Assembly (NCBI GenBank): GCA_026002995.1 | Contig: BPGK01000001.1 | Span: 310,001-374,000, forward strand | Length of the DNA stretch: 64,000 nucleotides | Reading direction: 5' to 3' | Source: Gaiellaceae bacterium | Lineage (GTDB): Bacteria; Actinomycetota; Thermoleophilia; Gaiellales; Gaiellaceae | In this document: positions 61,770-64,000 of the stretch, piece by piece | How positions within the stretch are numbered: the stretch's first letter is position 1 | How the letters are laid out: each line of letters starts with the position of its first letter | Notes under the pieces: generated by a model | Told to the model about the DNA's origin: nothing | The model's database searches: none | Seen by the model: only the letters and a program-made list of their open reading frames with translations | Program-made: the position numbers and the translations under genes

Positions 61770-61797
61770 GGCGAGCTCCCGGCCGAAGCGCCCGCGG

Positions 61798-63309
61798 CTA
61801 CCGCGTCTGCGGGAAGCCGAGGTCGACCGTGCTCGTCGCCGGGTCGGGCCAGCGGCTCGTGACCGCTTTCGTCCGCGTGTAGAAGTCGATCCCCTCGGGC
61901 CCGTAGATGTGCCGGTCGCCGAAGAGGCTCTGCTTCCAGCCGCCGAACGAGTAGTACGCCACCGGCACCGGGATCGGGACGTTGATCCCGACCATCCCGA
62001 CCTCGACGTCGAACTGGAACTGCCTCGCGACGCCGCCGTCCCGCGTGAAGAGCGCGACGCCGTTGCCGTACGGGTTCTCGTTCACGAGTCGGAGCGCCTC
62101 CTCGTACGTCTTCACGCGCACGACGGACAGCACCGGACCGAAGATCTCGTCGCGGTAGCAGTCCATCTCCGGCGTGACGTGGTCGAGCAGCGAGACGCCG
62201 AGGAAGAAGCCGTTCCCCTCGGGCGCGGTCTCGCGCCCGTCGGCGACGAGCGTCGCTCCCTGCGCCGGCCCGGACTCGAGGTACGACGCCACCTTGTCGC
62301 GGTGCTCTCTCGTGACGAGCGGCCCCATCTCGGAGGAGGGGTCGAAGCCGTCTCCGACCTTCACCTTCGGCAGCCGCTGCTTGATCGCCTCGACGAGCGG
62401 ATCGGCGACGTCGCCGACCGCGACGAGGACCGACACGGCCATGCAGCGCTCGCCCGCGGAGCCGTAGCCCGCGCTCACGGCCGCATCCGCCGCCATCTCG
62501 ATGTCGGCGTCCGGGAGGACGATCATGTGGTTCTTCGCTCCGCCGAGCGCCTGCACCCGCTTCCCGTTCTTCGTCCCCGTCTCGTACACGTAGCGCGCGA
62601 TGGGGGTCGAGCCGACGAAGCTGATCGCCGCGATGCCGGGGTGCTCGAGGATCGCGTCCACTGCGACCTTGTCCCCTTGGACGACGTTGAAGACGCCGTC
62701 CGGAACACCCGCCTCCTTCAGGAGCTCGGCGGTCAGGATCGACGCCGACGGGTCCTTCTCGGAGGGCTTGAGCACGAACGTGTTGCCGCAGGCGAGCGCG
62801 GGCGCCCACATCCACATGGGCACCATCGCCGGGAAGTTGAACGGCGTGATCCCGGCGACGACGCCGAGCGGCTGGCGGATCGAGTACACGTCGATGCCGG
62901 TTGCCGCTTGCTCGGAGTAGTCCCCCTTGAGGAGCTCCGGGATACCGCAGACGTACTCGATCACCTCGAGGCCCCGCTGGACCTCTCCGAGCGCGTCCGA
63001 GAACACCTTCCCGTGCTCGGCGGTGAGCAGCGTGGCGAGGTCTTCGCGGCGCTCGTCGAACAGGTTGTAGATCCGGAAGAAGAGGTCTTGACGCTTCGAG
63101 AGCGACCAGCGCCTCCACTCCCGGTACGCCTCGCGCGCAACGGCGACCGCGCGGTCGACCTCCTCCGGCGTGGCGAAGTCGACCTCGCCGGTCTGCTCGC
63201 CGGTGGCCGGGTTGTAGACCGGGCCCCGCCGGCCTGAGCCGCCCTGGATCGGCTGTCCGCCGATCCAGTGGCCGATCAGCTTCAGCTCCGTGGTCACCGC
63301 TGCGTTCAT
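61798..63309 (-). CDS. mmsA: Methylmalonate-semialdehyde dehydrogenase (CoA-acylating)
   Basis: 503-residue aldehyde dehydrogenase family member. The MmsA subgroup is shown by GHWIGGQPIQGGSGR at the N-terminus, ITPFNFPAMVPMWMWAPALACGNTFVLKPSEKDP near 153, and the catalytic Cys in GSAGERCMAVSVLVAVG near 285. It converts malonate or methylmalonate semialdehyde to acetyl- or propionyl-CoA in valine and inositol breakdown. The product propionyl-CoA would feed the methylmalonyl-CoA mutase encoded 3 kb away. Ribosome binding site GGGAGG precedes the ATG. Confidence 0.93.
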   Translation of the reverse strand: MNAAVTTELKLIGHWIGGQPIQGGSGRRGPVYNPATGEQTGEVDFATPEEVDRAVAVAREAYREWRRWSLSKRQDLFFRIYNLFDERREDLATLLTAEHGKVFSDALGEVQRGLEVIEYVCGIPELLKGDYSEQAATGIDVYSIRQPLGVVAGITPFNFPAMVPMWMWAPALACGNTFVLKPSEKDPSASILTAELLKEAGVPDGVFNVVQGDKVAVDAILEHPGIAAISFVGSTPIARYVYETGTKNGKRVQALGGAKNHMIVLPDADIEMAADAAVSAGYGSAGERCMAVSVLVAVGDVADPLVEAIKQRLPKVKVGDGFDPSSEMGPLVTREHRDKVASYLESGPAQGATLVADGRETAPEGNGFFLGVSLLDHVTPEMDCYRDEIFGPVLSVVRVKTYEEALRLVNENPYGNGVALFTRDGGVARQFQFDVEVGMVGINVPIPVPVAYYSFGGWKQSLFGDRHIYGPEGIDFYTRTKAVTSRWPDPATSTVDLGFPQTR

Positions 63310-63364
63310 CGCGTCGCCTCCCGCACGTGTCGTGTCCAGGAAGCGTACCGCTCGCGCGCGTGAG

Positions 63365-63598
63365 CTACGCGCTGGCCTTCGCGCGGCGCTTGGGCTCCGG
63401 CCGGCGGATGATCGCGTCCTCGCCCGGGAAGAAGATCGACTCGTGGCCGTCTTCCCAGCGCACGCGGAAGCGAACGTGGTCGGGCTCCCCGAGAACCTCC
63501 AGGATCACTGCGGTCTTCGGAGCGTCTCCCACGGAGTGGCCCGCGATGACGATCTCGTCGCCGGGACGAGCCGGCTTGCCGTGAGCCGTCTTCGTCAT
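63365..63598 (-). CDS. DUF1918 domain protein (internal start)
   Basis: 77 residues from an ATG at 63598: PARPGDEIVIAGHSVGDAPKTAVILEVLGE, then HVRFRVRWEDGHESIFFPGEDAIIRRP, the full DUF1918 fold, usually encoded as a small separate gene in actinobacteria. It is preceded by a near-perfect ribosome binding site (AAAGGAGGT, 5 nt from the ATG), although it lies in the same open frame as the upstream ATP-grasp gene. Free DUF1918 is therefore likely made in addition to, or instead of, the long fusion. The basic tail (EPKRRAKASA) ends 55 bp from mmsA. Confidence 0.85.
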   Translation of the reverse strand: MTKTAHGKPARPGDEIVIAGHSVGDAPKTAVILEVLGEPDHVRFRVRWEDGHESIFFPGEDAIIRRPEPKRRAKASA

Positions 63599-64000
63599 GA
63601 CGACCTCCTTTCCGATTCCCTCTTCGAGTGTGCCACGTGCGGACGGGCGGTGCGGGATGCGAAGCCCCTCGAGGATCGCCGCGTACGGATCGAGCCCAGG
63701 CAGCGTGTAGCGGCGGTCGTAGTCGACCGCGCCGTTCAGCTCGAGGATCGTCCAGCCGCCGTCGACGGGGAGGAGATCCACGCCCGCGAAGTCGATCGCG
63801 AGCGCACGGGCTGCCGCCAGGGCGAGGACGTCCGTGCCGTCCGGGAGCTCTGCCCGGACGACGCGACCGCCGAGGGTGACGTTCGTTCGCCACTCGCTCG
63901 GGCCCGCGCTGCGACGTCCGGCGGCGACGACCCGATCTCCCGCCACGACGAGGCGCACGTCCGCGTCGACCGGCTCGACGAGCTCTTGCGCGAGCGCTCC
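63365..64000 (-). CDS. ATP-grasp (RimK-like) protein reading into DUF1918, partial
   Basis: The frame enters from the right edge and stays open to the stop at 63365. Visible residues 1-130 are the C-terminal part of an ATP-grasp enzyme: DVRLVVAGDRVVAAGRR, EWRTNVTLGGRVVRAEL, AIDFAGVDLLPVDGG and the metal-binding end WTILELNGAVDYDRRYTLPG. Without any stop the frame continues through HRPSARGTLEEGIGKEVV into a complete DUF1918 domain. It is either a real fusion or two proteins from one frame. RimK-type enzymes ligate amino acids to peptides or small molecules. Confidence 0.75.
   Translation of the reverse strand, partial: GALAQELVEPVDADVRLVVAGDRVVAAGRRSAGPSEWRTNVTLGGRVVRAELPDGTDVLALAAARALAIDFAGVDLLPVDGGWTILELNGAVDYDRRYTLPGLDPYAAILEGLRIPHRPSARGTLEEGIGKEVVMTKTAHGKPARPGDEIVIAGHSVGDAPKTAVILEVLGEPDHVRFRVRWEDGHESIFFPGEDAIIRRPEPKRRAKASA

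Overview
The window is high-GC bacterial DNA that looks like a deep-branching actinomycete; Thermoleophilia (Gaiellales/Solirubrobacterales) is my best guess, by inference. Supporting signs are a coenzyme F420 operon, an actinobacterial SOS box before lexA, a VKOR/DsbA pair, heavy use of GTG/TTG starts, many 1-11 bp gene overlaps, and at least ten transcription starts where a TAnnnT -10 box sits only 6-7 nt before the start codon (leaderless mRNAs). No plasmid, phage, IS element or CRISPR was recognised.

Region 1 (1-23.5 kb) is a surface-polysaccharide locus. It holds a fucose-type sugar-nucleotide pair (sugar-nucleotide dehydratase/epimerase, fcl), a MurJ-like flippase, seven GT4 and one GT2 glycosyltransferases, three GT-C-like polytopic membrane proteins, three SAM methyltransferases or methyltransferase-like proteins, a NUDIX hydrolase, and an ABC exporter (wzm, wzt). 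The initiating enzyme appears to be an unusual fusion of a WecA/MraY-type phosphoglycosyltransferase with the membrane and nucleotide-binding part of a WbpM/WcaJ-type protein. wzm and wzt are separated by an inverted gene of unknown function.

Region 2 (23.5-29.7 kb) carries cofC-cofD-fno-cofE (F420 synthesis and F420:NADP oxidoreductase), a class II aldolase with an extra N-terminal domain, a VKOR-DsbA oxidative-folding pair, a CBS-BON protein and a small LuxR-HTH protein. Region 3 (29.8-33.8 kb) holds two convergent regulatory genes, a MalT-like LuxR regulator and an HD-GYP phosphodiesterase, both broken by many frameshifts.

Region 4 (34-42.9 kb) is mainly housekeeping: a LuxR-HTH protein, the principal sigma factor, topA, a PlsC acyltransferase, a 5'-3' exonuclease, a histone-deacetylase-family hydrolase and a two-component pair. 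Region 5 (42.9-45.7 kb) looks like a light-response module: a fasciclin protein, a CarH/LitR-like B12-dependent MerR photoreceptor and a DNA photolyase, with repeated GTAC cores over the shared promoter region. It is followed by a GNAT/acyl-CoA synthetase fusion (Pat-like), a membrane protein, a UspA protein, a second two-component pair, a 25-bp repeat cluster, and a TetR/cupin pair sharing a palindrome.

Region 6 (53.5-64 kb) contains an NmrA-like protein, rnpB (RNase P RNA), a zinc-ribbon protein, lexA with its SOS box, tRNA-Leu(GAG), secG, a GT4, the methylmalonyl-CoA mutase large subunit with a GntR regulator, a MoaD-MoaE fusion, a LOG-family protein, purine nucleoside phosphorylase, mmsA, and an ATP-grasp ORF that reads in frame into a DUF1918 domain carrying its own strong internal ribosome binding site.
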